Part shown: in pieces, positions 24,605 to 34,086 of the stretch
Layout: each line of letters starts with the position of its first letter
How positions within the stretch are numbered: position 1 is the stretch's first letter
Source of the DNA: an uncultured Geobacter sp.
GTDB taxonomy: Bacteria; Desulfobacterota; Desulfuromonadia; Geobacterales; Geobacteraceae
Direction of reading: 5' to 3'
Assembly: GCA_903925075.1 (NCBI GenBank)
Contig: CAIYDQ010000299.1
Span: 1-35,136 of the forward strand
DNA: 35,136 bases
Notes under the pieces: generated by a model
What the model was told of the DNA's origin: nothing
The model's database searches: none
The model's input: the letters and a program-made list of their open reading frames with translations, nothing else
Position numbers and translations under genes: made by a program

Positions 24605-25447
24605 ATGAGCTTTTCCACCTTTTCCTTGAAACAGGAGGGCGCCGTGTTACGGGTGACTCTCTCCAACCCACCGATCAACCTGATTAATATCAAGATGACC
24701 GAGGAGCTGTTCCAGCTTGGCGGTCGACTGTTCGCCGATCCCGGGGTCAAGGTCGTCATCCTCGACAGCGCGGATCCGGATTTTTTCATCGCGCACTTCG
24801 ACCTGGAAGACCTGGTCAAGTCGGCCGCCGATCCCTCCAAGGCTAGCAAGTACCCCGACATCAACGTGCTGCAGTCACTGGCGCTTTCCTGGCAGGCCCT
24901 TCCGCAGGTGACCATCGCCAAGGTGGCAGGGCGCTGCCGAGGCGGGGGCCTTGAGTTCATCCTCGGCCTTTCCATGCGCTTTGCCAGCGTGGACGCGCAA
25001 TTCTGCTCTCCCGAAGCGGCCGCGGGCTTCCTGGCGGCAGGCGGCGGCACCACGCGTGTCGCCATGGCTGCGGGTCCGGCGCGGGCACTGGAGTTCCTGT
25101 TGAGCGCACGCGATTTTAGCGGCGTCGAGGCGGAACGCTACGGCCTGGTCAACCGCGCCCTCCCTCCCGACCAATTGGACGCCTACGTGGACGACCTCGC
25201 GGCGCGGATCGCGCGCCGTTCCGCGCCGGTAATTGCGATGCACCGCGAAACGTTCAAGCAGGCCTACGCACCGATGGTCGACCCCATGTTCGCAGCCCTT
25301 GCCGCCGAGAACGAAGGCTTCCGCTCGGTCATAGGAGGCGCCGAGTTCGCGTCGGGCGTGGAGGCGATGTTGGCGCTCAGGCAGGCACGCGAACATGAGC
25401 TGGACCTGCCCGCGACCATGGCACGCATCCTCACGCCACAACCATGA
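24605..25447 (+). CDS. Enoyl-CoA hydratase/isomerase family protein
   Basis: 280 residues; the ATG has AGGAGG nine bases upstream. Crotonase fold: NPPINLINIKM near the N-terminus, CRGGGLEFIL with Glu117, and SPEAAAGFLAAGGGTTR with Glu137, so the two catalytic glutamate positions are present. The oxyanion segment DFFIAHFDLEDL differs from the common AGAD form (Ala-His instead of Gly-Ala), which suggests a specialised member and not a standard hydratase. Its 3' end is followed after 17 bases by the next gene, and an ATGA overlap start at 25444 is also possible there. It probably hydrates, isomerises or hydrolyses a particular enoyl-CoA of this pathway. Confidence 0.88.
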   Translation: MSFSTFSLKQEGAVLRVTLSNPPINLINIKMTEELFQLGGRLFADPGVKVVILDSADPDFFIAHFDLEDLVKSAADPSKASKYPDINVLQSLALSWQALPQVTIAKVAGRCRGGGLEFILGLSMRFASVDAQFCSPEAAAGFLAAGGGTTRVAMAAGPARALEFLLSARDFSGVEAERYGLVNRALPPDQLDAYVDDLAARIARRSAPVIAMHRETFKQAYAPMVDPMFAALAAENEGFRSVIGGAEFASGVEAMLALRQAREHELDLPATMARILTPQP

Positions 25448-25464
25448 AAGAAGGAGATGGCGAC

Positions 25465-26496
25465 ATGTCCAAGCAACCCGTGAATCGTCAGTGGCTCCTG
25501 GCACGCCGCCCCGAAGGGGCAGTTAAACCCTGCGATTTCCGCTACCGCGAAGGGGCGATCCCCACCCCGAGCGAGGGGGACGTCCTGCTGCGTACCCTTT
25601 ACTTCGGCTACGACGCGAGCCAGCGCATCTGGCTCACCGAGGACGGAGGCTACATGCCTCCCATCCGGATCGGCGAACCGATGCGCGCCATGGGGATCGG
25701 GCAGGTGGTCGAGTCCCATGATCCTGCGTATGCGGCCGGCGATCTCGTCGAGGGCTTCATGAGCTGGCAGGATTACGCGATCGTCCGCTCCGACGGACCG
25801 ATGCCTCTGCGCCTGCTCCCCAAGGCCGATTACCCACTCTCCTGGAATCTAGGCGTGTTCGGCGTCGGCGGACTCACCGCGTACTTCGGCGTGACCGACG
25901 GGCTCAAGGTAAAGCCCGGCGACACCGTGGTGGTATCGGCCGCCACGGGCGCCACCGGCTCGCTGGCGGGCGGCATCGCCAAGGCGCTCGGCGCGAAGAA
26001 GGTGATCGGCATCGCCGGCGGCCCGGAGAAGTGCCGCTGGATCGTGGAAAAAGCCGGCTACGATGCCGCCATCGACTATCAGAACGAGAACCTCGACGCG
26101 CGGCTGGCCGAACTCTGTCCGGAAGGGGTCGACGCCTACTTCGACAACGTCGGCGGCGACATGCTCGACACGCTGCTTTTGCGCATGGCCCCGCGCGGAC
26201 GCGTCCTCATCTGCGGCGCCATGTCTTCGGGCTACACCGACGTAAAGCTGAAGGGGCCGAGCAACTACATGCGCATCTGCACCCACATGCTCACGATGCA
26301 GGGCATTCTTCTGTTTTTCTACCGCGACCAACTGGCCGAAGGCGCGCAACAGCTGGGGCGCTGGGTGGCGCAGGGGAAGCTGCACGTCGAGGAGAACCTC
26401 TTCGAAGGCTTCGAGAAGGCTCCCGAACTGCTGCCCACCATGTTCTCGGGTAAAAAGCCGGGAAAACTGCTGCTCAAGGTCGCCGACCCGACCTGA
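25465..26496 (+). CDS. NADP-dependent oxidoreductase, CurA / prostaglandin reductase-like MDR
   Basis: 343 residues. The ATG at 25465 has AAGGAG eight bases upstream and is preferred over the ATG at 25444, which overlaps the previous stop but lacks a site. It is a zinc-independent medium-chain reductase: MSKQPVNRQWLLARRPEG start, MRAMGIGQVVES, the nucleotide motif AATGATGSLAGGIAKALGAK (about 157-176), GIAGGPEKC, and YFDNVGGDMLD, all typical of leukotriene B4 dehydrogenase/CurA enzymes. These reduce the C=C bond of alpha,beta-unsaturated ketones or aldehydes with NADPH. Here it may saturate an enone or enoyl intermediate. Confidence 0.92.
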   Translation: MSKQPVNRQWLLARRPEGAVKPCDFRYREGAIPTPSEGDVLLRTLYFGYDASQRIWLTEDGGYMPPIRIGEPMRAMGIGQVVESHDPAYAAGDLVEGFMSWQDYAIVRSDGPMPLRLLPKADYPLSWNLGVFGVGGLTAYFGVTDGLKVKPGDTVVVSAATGATGSLAGGIAKALGAKKVIGIAGGPEKCRWIVEKAGYDAAIDYQNENLDARLAELCPEGVDAYFDNVGGDMLDTLLLRMAPRGRVLICGAMSSGYTDVKLKGPSNYMRICTHMLTMQGILLFFYRDQLAEGAQQLGRWVAQGKLHVEENLFEGFEKAPELLPTMFSGKKPGKLLLKVADPT

Positions 26497-26592
26497 CCTT
26501 GTCCCTTAAGGACGGGAGCCGGAGCATGACCTGGCGATGGCGCCTGGACAGCGAACCGGATCTCCCCCTAGAACCATGACCTGGAGCCTTTT

Positions 26593-28149
26593 ATGAGTAT
26601 CACCGACTTTTTCGATCGCGGCCGCAGCCTCAACGGCCAAGCCGACGCATTTGTGATGGACGGCCACCGCTGGAGTTTTGACGAGGCGTACGGCATTACC
26701 TCTCGGGTCGCGCACGCACTCGCCTCCCTGGGGCTTCCCAAAGAAACCAAGGCGGCGGTGCTGTCGGACAACCATCCGGTGTCCTGGATGTGCGTGCTCG
26801 GATTGTGGCGCGCCGGCTTTACCTGGGTGCCTTTGAATCCCCGCAGCAGCCTAACGGAGCAGCAGCAACTGCTGCACGGCTTCGACGTCGAGGTGCTTTT
26901 CTTCCAGAAGTCATTCGCGCCGTTGGTCGAGCAACTGCGCGAACAGTGTGCGCAGTTGCGACAGCTGATCTGCATCGACGGCAGCATGGAGGGGTGCGAA
27001 GCGATGCCGCAGTGGATCGCGAATCGCCCCGCGACGCCCCCCGCGATCCACTGCGATCCCGACGACCTGGCCGCGATCATGCCCACCGGCGGCACCACCG
27101 GCCTTCCCAAAGGGGTGATGCTGAGCCACCGCAACCTCGGCGTGTCGGTCGCCTTCTCCCTCATCAACACCCCTTACGCCCCCGGCGAGCCTATCGTCAA
27201 CCTCTCGGCGGCGCCGATGACGCACTCGGCCGGCTTCCTGTCGCTTCCCGCGAGCGCGCGCGGTGGAACGGTCGTGGTGCTCACCAAACCCGATCCGGCC
27301 GCCCTGCTCGACGCCATCGAAAGGGAGCGCGTCACCGAGTTTTTCCTGCCGCCGACCGTGATCTACCGGCTGCTCGAAATGCCGGGCATCAGGCAGCGCG
27401 ACTTTGCCTCGCTTCGTTACTTCATGTACGGCGCCGCGCCGATGTCGGTCGAAAAACTCAAGGAGGCGCTTTCCGTGTTCGGTCCCGTCATGCATCAAGG
27501 CTACGGCCAGACGGAGGCCCCCGGCGGGATCGCGGCACTTCGTCCCGGCGAGCATTTCGTGGCCGGGAAGGTTGCCCCCGACGAGCGTCTTACCGCCTGC
27601 GGCCGTCCGTCCGTGCTCAACGCCCTGGCCATCATGGACGATCAGGGTCTGCTCCTGCCTCAGGGAGATACGGGCGAGATCTGCCTGCGTGGCGACATCG
27701 TCATGAAGGGCTACTACAAGCAGCCGGACAAGACGGCAGAGACGGTCATCGACGGTTGGCTGCACACCGGGGACGTCGGGCACCTGGACTTGGAAGGCTT
27801 TCTGCACATAACCGACCGAAAGCGAGACGTCATCATCAGCGGCGGCTTCAACGTCTATCCCAGCGAAGTGGAACAGGTGCTCTGGACGCATCCCGCCGTG
27901 CTCGACTGCGCCGTCATCGGGGTCCCCGACGATCAATGGGGCGAGGCGGTGAAAGCCGTCATCGAATTAAAGGCCGGGGCCGATGTCGGCGCCGAAGAAC
28001 TCATCGCCCTATGCAAGGCAACGCTCGGTTCCGTAAAGGCGCCCAAGACCATCGACTTCATTGCCACCCTTCCGCGTAGCCCCGTCGGCAAGGTGCTGAA
28101 GAAGAAGATTCGCGATCCTTACTGGAGCGCTTCGCAGCGCCGCATCTGA
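26593..28149 (+). CDS. Acyl-CoA synthetase (AMP-forming, class I adenylate-forming)
   Basis: 518 residues; ATG with GGAG six bases upstream. Core motifs: P-loop PTGGTTGLPKG (164-174), GYGQTEAPGG (A5), LHTGDVGHLDLEGFLHITDRK (A7-A8), GGFNVYPSEVE, and the C-terminal catalytic Lys in PVGKVLKKKIRD. It activates a carboxylic acid to the acyl-CoA through an acyl-AMP. This is the only CoA ligase in the window and so the likely entry enzyme of the pathway. The size and motifs fit medium-chain, aryl or cyclic acid ligases equally; the substrate cannot be assigned. The 96-base gap before it holds two CATGACCTGG copies (26525 region and 26575 region) and a small GTCC/GGAC hairpin. Confidence 0.93.
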   Translation: MSITDFFDRGRSLNGQADAFVMDGHRWSFDEAYGITSRVAHALASLGLPKETKAAVLSDNHPVSWMCVLGLWRAGFTWVPLNPRSSLTEQQQLLHGFDVEVLFFQKSFAPLVEQLREQCAQLRQLICIDGSMEGCEAMPQWIANRPATPPAIHCDPDDLAAIMPTGGTTGLPKGVMLSHRNLGVSVAFSLINTPYAPGEPIVNLSAAPMTHSAGFLSLPASARGGTVVVLTKPDPAALLDAIERERVTEFFLPPTVIYRLLEMPGIRQRDFASLRYFMYGAAPMSVEKLKEALSVFGPVMHQGYGQTEAPGGIAALRPGEHFVAGKVAPDERLTACGRPSVLNALAIMDDQGLLLPQGDTGEICLRGDIVMKGYYKQPDKTAETVIDGWLHTGDVGHLDLEGFLHITDRKRDVIISGGFNVYPSEVEQVLWTHPAVLDCAVIGVPDDQWGEAVKAVIELKAGADVGAEELIALCKATLGSVKAPKTIDFIATLPRSPVGKVLKKKIRDPYWSASQRRI

Positions 28150-28172
28150 TGCCGAAATTACGGAGACCAACC

Positions 28173-29021
28173 ATGCAAACAACCGTGCGACCCAACGTTT
28201 TAATTACCGGGGTATCGACCGGCATCGGCTTCGATGCGGCCCGTTTCCTGATCGACCGCGGCTACCGTGTCTTCGGCAGCGTGCGCACACAGGGCGACGC
28301 GGATCGGGTGACGGCCGACCTGGGCTCGGCGTTAACTCCCCTGATTTTCGACATCACCGATTCCGCCGCGATAGCCCTCGCCGTTGACGCGGTCCGGCAG
28401 GAGACCTGCGGTCGTGGCCTGTGCGCGCTGGTGAACAATGCCGGGATTTCGACAACCGGCCCTTTGATGCATATGCCGATGGACGAGGTCAGGCAGATGT
28501 TCGAGGTCAACGTTTTCGGCTTGTTGGCCGTGACCCAGGCTTTCCTGCCACTTCTCGGCGCGCGCCGGGACTGCACGCATCCTCCGGGGCGCATTGTCAA
28601 TATCAGCTCCATCAGCGGCGGGCTCGTCTTTCCCCTGGTCGGCAGCTACGGCGCCAGCAAACATGCGGTCGAGGCGCTGACCGACGGATTGAGAAGGGAA
28701 TTGGACATCTATGGAATAAAAGTAATCGCCATTGAGCCTGGCAACATCAGCACGCCGATGTGGAATAAAAATTCCGGCCCTGACCCCCGTTACGCCGGGA
28801 CAGGGTACGCATCCGCCATGACTGAGATGAGGGCCAAGTTGCCCGAAACGGGGCGCAAGGGGGCGCCGGTGGAACTGGTCAGCCGCGCCATATTCAAAGC
28901 CATCGTTTCCCAGCGGCCGAAGACCCGCTACCCACTAACCCCGTTGTGGCGCGCGTCTCGCATGTTAAGCGACGGGATGCTGGATCGTCTGGCGAAAGCG
29001 GCGGTCCGAATTCAACCATGA
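28173..29021 (+). CDS. Short-chain dehydrogenase/reductase (classical, 17beta-HSD/retinol-DH-like)
   Basis: 282 residues from the ATG at 28173, which has GGAG upstream; an ATG at 28149 overlapping the ligase stop is an alternative adding eight residues. Motifs: TGVSTGIG (12-19), Arg38 after beta-2 suggesting NADP(H), VNNAGIST (88-95), NISSIS with Ser146, and Tyr159-x3-Lys163 in YGASK. The EPGNISTPMW loop and a longer C-terminal tail resemble SDRs that act on hydrophobic alcohols such as steroids or retinol. It is 23 bases downstream of the CoA ligase. It differs from the first SDR in cofactor preference, so the two probably serve different steps. Confidence 0.9.
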   Translation: MQTTVRPNVLITGVSTGIGFDAARFLIDRGYRVFGSVRTQGDADRVTADLGSALTPLIFDITDSAAIALAVDAVRQETCGRGLCALVNNAGISTTGPLMHMPMDEVRQMFEVNVFGLLAVTQAFLPLLGARRDCTHPPGRIVNISSISGGLVFPLVGSYGASKHAVEALTDGLRRELDIYGIKVIAIEPGNISTPMWNKNSGPDPRYAGTGYASAMTEMRAKLPETGRKGAPVELVSRAIFKAIVSQRPKTRYPLTPLWRASRMLSDGMLDRLAKAAVRIQP

Positions 29022-29077
29022 GCGAGCGGGCAGAAGGCATGGAAGGGACAACTGTTGTTGGTAAAAGCGAGGTAAAA

Positions 29078-30856
29078 ATGGCAGCGAAACTATTTAAGGG
29101 CGCGCAATATCTGGTAACCGAAGCGTCAGCCACCGATGTTTTCACTCCGGAGCAATTCACCGACGAGCAGCGACAGATCGGGGATACCATCGATCAATTC
29201 GTGCGCAACGAGATAATTCCCAACCGCGACGAAATCGAAAACCAGAATTTTGCGGTTATCGTCGATCTGTTAAGAAAAAGCGGCGACCTGGGGTTGTTGA
29301 TGATCGACGTCCCCGCCGAATACGGCGGCCTTGAACTCGACAAGGTAACGAGTTTTCACGCCTCGGAAAAGATGTCCCCTACCGGATCCTTTTTCGTTAC
29401 CTGGGGGGTGAATTGCAGTCTCGGCTGTCTTCCCCTGGTGTACTACGGGACCCATGAGCAAAAAGAGCGCTATCTGCCAAAGATAGCGGCCGGCTCCCTG
29501 ATCGGCGCCTACTGCCTGACCGAGCCGGACGCGGGAAGCGATGCCCTGGGGGTAAAGAGCACGGCAGTCCTCTCGGAAGACGGGAAGCATTACCTTCTCA
29601 ACGGCACCAAGCAGTTCATCTCCAACGGCAGTATCGCCGATCTCTTCACCGTCTTCGCGAAAGTCGACAAGAAGCAGTTCACCGCCTTCCTGGTGGAGAG
29701 GAACTCACCTGGGCTTTCCGTCGGCGCCGAAGAGAAAAAGCTCGGTATCAAGGGGTCTTCCACGACGCAGGTGGTGTTCGAAGACGTCAGGGTGCCGGTC
29801 GAAAGCGTGCTTGGAGAAATAGGCAAGGGGCACAAGATAGCCTTCAACATACTGAACCTGGGACGCATGAAGGTATCGGTGGGGGCTATCGGGACCGCGA
29901 AGAGCGCCTTTGCCGAAGGGGTCGCCTACGCCAACATGCGCAAGCAGTTCGGCTCTCCCATCAGCAGCTTCGGGGCGATTCAGGAGAAGATCGCCGACAT
30001 GGCGGCGGCGATCTTTGCCTCGGAATCCCTGCTCTACCGTCTGGCAGGACAGATCGATGCCCGGTTGGCGACCGTTCCCAAGGAGAGCGCCAACTATTAC
30101 GAACTGTATCAGCGCTGCATCGAGGAGTACGCGATGGAATGCTCCGTGGCCAAGGTGTTCTGCACCGAGATGCTGGCAAAGGTAACCGACGAAGTGGTCC
30201 AGATCCATGGCGGCTACGGCTTCATTCAGGAGTATGGCGCGGAACGATATTACCGCGACGAGAGGATCAACCGCATTTTCGAAGGGACCAACGAAATCAA
30301 CAGGATCTTCGTCACCACCATGCTGCTCAGGCGCATCCACGCCGGAGAAATCGCCCCGGAAACGGAGGCCGCGAAGACTTTGGAACCGTTGACGCCGGCA
30401 GAGCCCGACAAGGGCGGCGAGGCGCCTTTCGCCGCCGAAAAACGACTGCTGGCCAACCTCAAGCGGGTGTACATGGGGCTTGTCGATAGGGGAGTAAAAA
30501 AACATCGGGATCAGCTTAAAAACGAACAGGAAATTCTCATGGCGCTCGCCGACATCGCCATCAACATCTTCGCCATGGAAAGCGCCACCCTGCGCGCAGA
30601 GCAGATAGCCGAGCGGCTAAGCCCCGCCAAAAAGGAAATTTTAACGGACGTTGTCCAGGTTTTCCTTGCCAACGGTGCCGAGAAGTGCGGAGCATCGATC
30701 AGAAAGGGAGCCAATTACCTCGCCGATACGGATGGCGTTTTCCCTATCGGCTCCGATACGCACAGGTTTACCGATTACCAGCCTCCCGGGCTCCTGCAGG
30801 CAAAACGTCGAGTGGCCGCCGCCGCCATTGAGATGGAGAAATACCTGTTTTGCTGA
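29078..30856 (+). CDS. Acyl-CoA dehydrogenase, long (VLCAD-like) form
   Basis: 592 residues from the ATG at 29078 with GAGG upstream; the family typically starts just before a KGG/KGA-x-x-L segment as seen here (LFKGAQYLV). A start at 29018 (ATGA overlap with the SDR stop) is possible but has no site. Motifs: YCLTEPDAGSDA (145-156), VVFEDVRVP (232-240), QIHGGYGFIQEY (375-386) and catalytic Glu402 in RIFEGTNE. A C-terminal helical extension of about 170 residues after residue 420 is characteristic of ACAD9/VLCAD-type proteins. It oxidises an acyl-CoA and feeds electrons to ETF; unlike the enzyme at 16926, its base is a normal Glu. The chemoreceptor gene follows after 20 bases. Confidence 0.93.
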   Translation: MAAKLFKGAQYLVTEASATDVFTPEQFTDEQRQIGDTIDQFVRNEIIPNRDEIENQNFAVIVDLLRKSGDLGLLMIDVPAEYGGLELDKVTSFHASEKMSPTGSFFVTWGVNCSLGCLPLVYYGTHEQKERYLPKIAAGSLIGAYCLTEPDAGSDALGVKSTAVLSEDGKHYLLNGTKQFISNGSIADLFTVFAKVDKKQFTAFLVERNSPGLSVGAEEKKLGIKGSSTTQVVFEDVRVPVESVLGEIGKGHKIAFNILNLGRMKVSVGAIGTAKSAFAEGVAYANMRKQFGSPISSFGAIQEKIADMAAAIFASESLLYRLAGQIDARLATVPKESANYYELYQRCIEEYAMECSVAKVFCTEMLAKVTDEVVQIHGGYGFIQEYGAERYYRDERINRIFEGTNEINRIFVTTMLLRRIHAGEIAPETEAAKTLEPLTPAEPDKGGEAPFAAEKRLLANLKRVYMGLVDRGVKKHRDQLKNEQEILMALADIAINIFAMESATLRAEQIAERLSPAKKEILTDVVQVFLANGAEKCGASIRKGANYLADTDGVFPIGSDTHRFTDYQPPGLLQAKRRVAAAAIEMEKYLFC

Positions 30857-30876
30857 GAGAGTAAAGGAGTCCATTC

Positions 30877-33345
30877 ATGAAGATCAGGAGCAAGCTGGTT
30901 CTCAACTCGGTGGCGATTCTGCTGTTGATGGCGGCGATAGCCGCAGCCGCCGTCGTCGGTATTCGCCTTATCGAGTTCAATATTTTCAAGCTGACCCAGA
31001 AGTCGACTCCTTACCAGATCAAGACGTTCAATCACCAGCGTACGCTGCAGACCCATGCGGCGAACCTGATGAAACTCGCGGTCTCCGATGCCGTCGCCGA
31101 TTTCAAGACCAACTCAGCCAAGAGCACGGAATCGCTTGAGGAAGAGATCAAGGCTGCGGAGGAATTGACAAACCTGGGATCGACCAGGGAGTACGAACAC
31201 GACAAGTTCACCAGGGTCACGAAGTCCATCGAGGCCATGACCTTGAAGAGACTGTCATTGCAGCAGGAAACGCTTGCCGCCGTGTCCGCCATGAAGGGGA
31301 ACCTGTCGAACTCCTCCGGGAAACTGCAGGGGCTCGACGCCTCGATCAGGAAACTGCAACACGGCGCGACCGAAGAAATGGTCACCAACATCTACAACAA
31401 CACCGACGGCAACGAACAGGTTTCGTTCATCGCCGAAGTCACCGATGCGCTGAATAACGTTGGCAGCTACTGCACCCTCGTCTTGAACGGTGCGGACCGA
31501 GAAACCGTTGAGCACGCGGATCTCTCCGTGCCCCTGAATAAGTTGCAGTGGCTGAGAAGGATACACTGGACGGAGAAAAGATCCCGGGAAGATTTCGGAA
31601 AACGATTGGATAATCTGATCGACAAACTTGCCGATTCCAAAGATCAATACCTCAAATTCCTTTCGTCGAAAGATGCGGCTATGCACACTACCGCACTTCA
31701 ATCCACAAAAGAAGCCGAAAAGGAAATATCCTATCTGCTCGACTGCACCAAAGCGGAGGCAACAAAGTCGACGGCGGTTCAGATAAGCCGTTCCGACCAT
31801 ATGTCCTCCAGCGCCGGAAGCTTTTCCGCCACCAACGCGATCTTGATACTGTCGTCGGGGACGATACTTTCCAGCGCAGCGATAGAGTCTCTCATCAATT
31901 ACAGCCTGTCGGTGAAAAACCTCGCCGAGTTCGATAAGATCGTCGCCACGATACGCAGCGAATTCAACAAGGTCGATACCAGCGCGAATAAACTCAAGGG
32001 GCAGTTGCACAAGGGAGGCTTCAAGACGGAGAGCAGGCTTTTGGGCGATTCCCTGGCGGCGCTGAACGCGGTAAAGGCGAGTTTCCTGGATAAGAACGGC
32101 GTAGCCGACAAGATACGCGCCTCTTTGATCAACGTGGAAGAGGTCGCGAAGCTCAATCAAGAGATGAGGGAGATGGTCGGCAAGCAGATCGAACTCAGCG
32201 GCCGTGATGTCGCCGTGGCCAAGCTTAGCCAGGAAGGGACCGTTCAATCGGTAAGATCGGCGGTAAAAACCACTACGACATTGATCATAGCCATCGCATT
32301 TTTGGCCGTGCTCGTTTCCATATTCCTGGGAAGATGGGTAGCGCTGTCGATAACGAAGCCGATCGACGAGCTTTCCAGGGTAGCCGCCGGCTTCGGTTCC
32401 GGCGATTTCAGCATCCGCATGGATGAGGGAAGGAAGGACGAATTCGGAATAGTGGCAGTCCATTTCAACCAGGCAACGACGAAACTTTTGGAGATAGCGA
32501 AGCTACTCAAAGATTCCATCGGCCAACTTTCCGCAGGCTCGGTGAGGCTGAAAAACACCGCCGATTGTCTCTACCAGGGAGCCCAGGAACAAGTCAGCCA
32601 AACGGCGCAATCGTCGGTGGCTATGACCGAGATCAGCGCCACCGTGCAGACCGTTGCCGGGCACGCACACGATTCCGCCTCCTCCTCCAAAAAGGCGCAC
32701 CTGATGGCCACGACCGGCAAGGGGGTGGTGGCCGAGTCGGTCCGGGGGATGCAGGAGATCTCAGAGGCGGTGATGGCGGCGGCCGGCAGCATCGCCAAGC
32801 TCAACGACAACTCGAAGACCATCGGTTCGATCCTCAACGTCATCGACGACATCGCCGATCAAACGAACCTGCTCGCGCTCAATGCGGCCATCGAAGCGGC
32901 CAGGGCGGGAGAGCAGGGGATGGGGTTCGCCGTGGTTGCGGACGAGGTGCGCAAGCTCGCCCAGCGCACGGCCGAGGCGACCCATGAGATCGCCGGTATC
33001 ATTCACATGATCCGATCCGACACCGAAAGCTCGGTCTTCGCCATGAACGCCGGCAAAAGCAAGGTGGAGCAGGGGATGAAGCTTTCCGGCGAGGCCAGCA
33101 AATCCCTCGATGCCATCGTCGGCGTCTCGGAGCATGGGGTGGAGATGGCCCAGATGATCGCCACCGCGACCGACGATCAATCGAAGGCATCGAGAGAGGT
33201 ATCGGAGAGCATGGAAAAGATCGCCGCCATTTCCGGCTCGCTCAAGGATTCCACCGCCGAGGTCAGGGAGGCCTCGGAGCAGTTGTCGGGCGTAGCCGGC
33301 GAACTGAATCGGATGATTTCCTGGTTCAAGGTAGCCGCCTGTTAG
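30877..33345 (+). CDS. Methyl-accepting chemotaxis protein
   Basis: 822 residues; the ATG follows AAAGGAG. One N-terminal TM helix (about 7-28), a very large periplasmic part (about 30-467) that is helical and coiled-coil rich, TM2 at about 468-488 ([17 protein letters not shown]), a HAMP domain (about 490-545, [16 protein letters not shown]) and a cytoplasmic signalling domain whose hairpin tip is [20 protein letters not shown]. There is no C-terminal NWETF-type receptor tether. The sensory domain is about twice the usual size and I do not recognise its family. Codon use is less GC-rich in the sensory half than in the signalling half. Placement 20 bases behind an acyl-CoA dehydrogenase suggests it is co-expressed with the pathway and senses its substrate or redox state. 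Confidence 0.93.
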   Translation: MKIRSKLVLNSVAILLLMAAIAAAAVVGIRLIEFNIFKLTQKSTPYQIKTFNHQRTLQTHAANLMKLAVSDAVADFKTNSAKSTESLEEEIKAAEELTNLGSTREYEHDKFTRVTKSIEAMTLKRLSLQQETLAAVSAMKGNLSNSSGKLQGLDASIRKLQHGATEEMVTNIYNNTDGNEQVSFIAEVTDALNNVGSYCTLVLNGADRETVEHADLSVPLNKLQWLRRIHWTEKRSREDFGKRLDNLIDKLADSKDQYLKFLSSKDAAMHTTALQSTKEAEKEISYLLDCTKAEATKSTAVQISRSDHMSSSAGSFSATNAILILSSGTILSSAAIESLINYSLSVKNLAEFDKIVATIRSEFNKVDTSANKLKGQLHKGGFKTESRLLGDSLAALNAVKASFLDKNGVADKIRASLINVEEVAKLNQEMREMVGKQIELSGRDVAVAKLSQEGTVQSVRSAVKTTTTLIIAIAFLAVLVSIFLGRWVALSITKPIDELSRVAAGFGSGDFSIRMDEGRKDEFGIVAVHFNQATTKLLEIAKLLKDSIGQLSAGSVRLKNTADCLYQGAQEQVSQTAQSSVAMTEISATVQTVAGHAHDSASSSKKAHLMATTGKGVVAESVRGMQEISEAVMAAAGSIAKLNDNSKTIGSILNVIDDIADQTNLLALNAAIEAARAGEQGMGFAVVADEVRKLAQRTAEATHEIAGIIHMIRSDTESSVFAMNAGKSKVEQGMKLSGEASKSLDAIVGVSEHGVEMAQMIATATDDQSKASREVSESMEKIAAISGSLKDSTAEVREASEQLSGVAGELNRMISWFKVAAC

Positions 33346-33432
33346 CAGGCGGGGCGAACAGACGCTTTGCGCGCTGCTAGCCGCGACTATGCTGGAAGGG
33401 TGGTCGGTTTAGGAAATGGAAAGTGAGGCTCA

Positions 33433-34038
33433 ATGCCAAAACAAATAGTTGCGAACGGTGCAATAGTGAAAAGAGGAAATAAGCGGGCCGTTATTATGAA
33501 AGCCGCATTGGAATTGGTGGCTGAACATGGATTCCACGGAGCACCAATGGCTACGGTTGCGGAGATGGCAGGCGTGGGCGCCGGTACTATTTATATCTAT
33601 TTCGAGACCAAAGACGCTCTCATAGTGGAAATACATTCAGACTTGAAAAAACGGATATTCGACGCTATCAATGACCAATATCCGGAGAGCAGCTCCATCC
33701 GAGAGAGGTTCCTCCATATAGCAAAAACTCTTCTCGGCTACTGCATATCCTCCCCCATGGAGTTCAAATTCCTGGAACAGTTTCACCATTCTCCTTATGG
33801 CGTTGCCCACAGGCGCGAAAAACTTTTCGGCAAGAAAGAAAGGGACATCACTACCGATTTGTTCTACGAAGCGCTGGAAAAACAGATAGTGAAAGATTTA
33901 CCGCTGGCGATTCTTTTTGAGCTGGGTTTCGGCCCATTGCTCGCCATAGCCCGCAACCACGCCCTTGGATTCATTCAGTTGGATGATGGCATGATCGAAC
34001 GTGCCGTAGAAGGATGTTGGCATGCTATCAGGCGCTGA
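33433..34038 (+). CDS. TetR/AcrR family transcriptional regulator
   Basis: 201 residues; ATG with GAGG upstream. The N-terminal TetR helix-turn-helix covers about residues 17-62 (AALELVAEHGFHGAPMATVA followed by EMAGVGAGTIYIYFETKDAL). The C-terminal ligand domain is not recognisable beyond the family. Many TetR proteins of this type (FadR/PsrA/AcrR-like) respond to acyl-CoAs, which would suit the neighbourhood; this is inference. It is 87 bases downstream of the chemoreceptor; the gap contains a weak TATGCT at 33401-33406, so it may have its own promoter. The gene is noticeably less GC-rich than its neighbours. Confidence 0.9.
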   Translation: MPKQIVANGAIVKRGNKRAVIMKAALELVAEHGFHGAPMATVAEMAGVGAGTIYIYFETKDALIVEIHSDLKKRIFDAINDQYPESSSIRERFLHIAKTLLGYCISSPMEFKFLEQFHHSPYGVAHRREKLFGKKERDITTDLFYEALEKQIVKDLPLAILFELGFGPLLAIARNHALGFIQLDDGMIERAVEGCWHAIRR

Positions 34039-34086
34039 AGGCGAAGTCCTCGATTCAACGTTCCGTCTCTGCTGCCTGGCGAATTT

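Noticed and set aside
26525..26585. CATGACCTGG direct repeat before the ligase gene
   Set aside because: Only two short copies about 50 bases apart; too little to call a binding site or mobile-element footprint.
33346..33432. Promoter for the TetR gene
   Set aside because: TATGCT at 33401-33406 is an acceptable -10, but no -35 better than three of six matches lies at 16-18 bases, so it was not listed.
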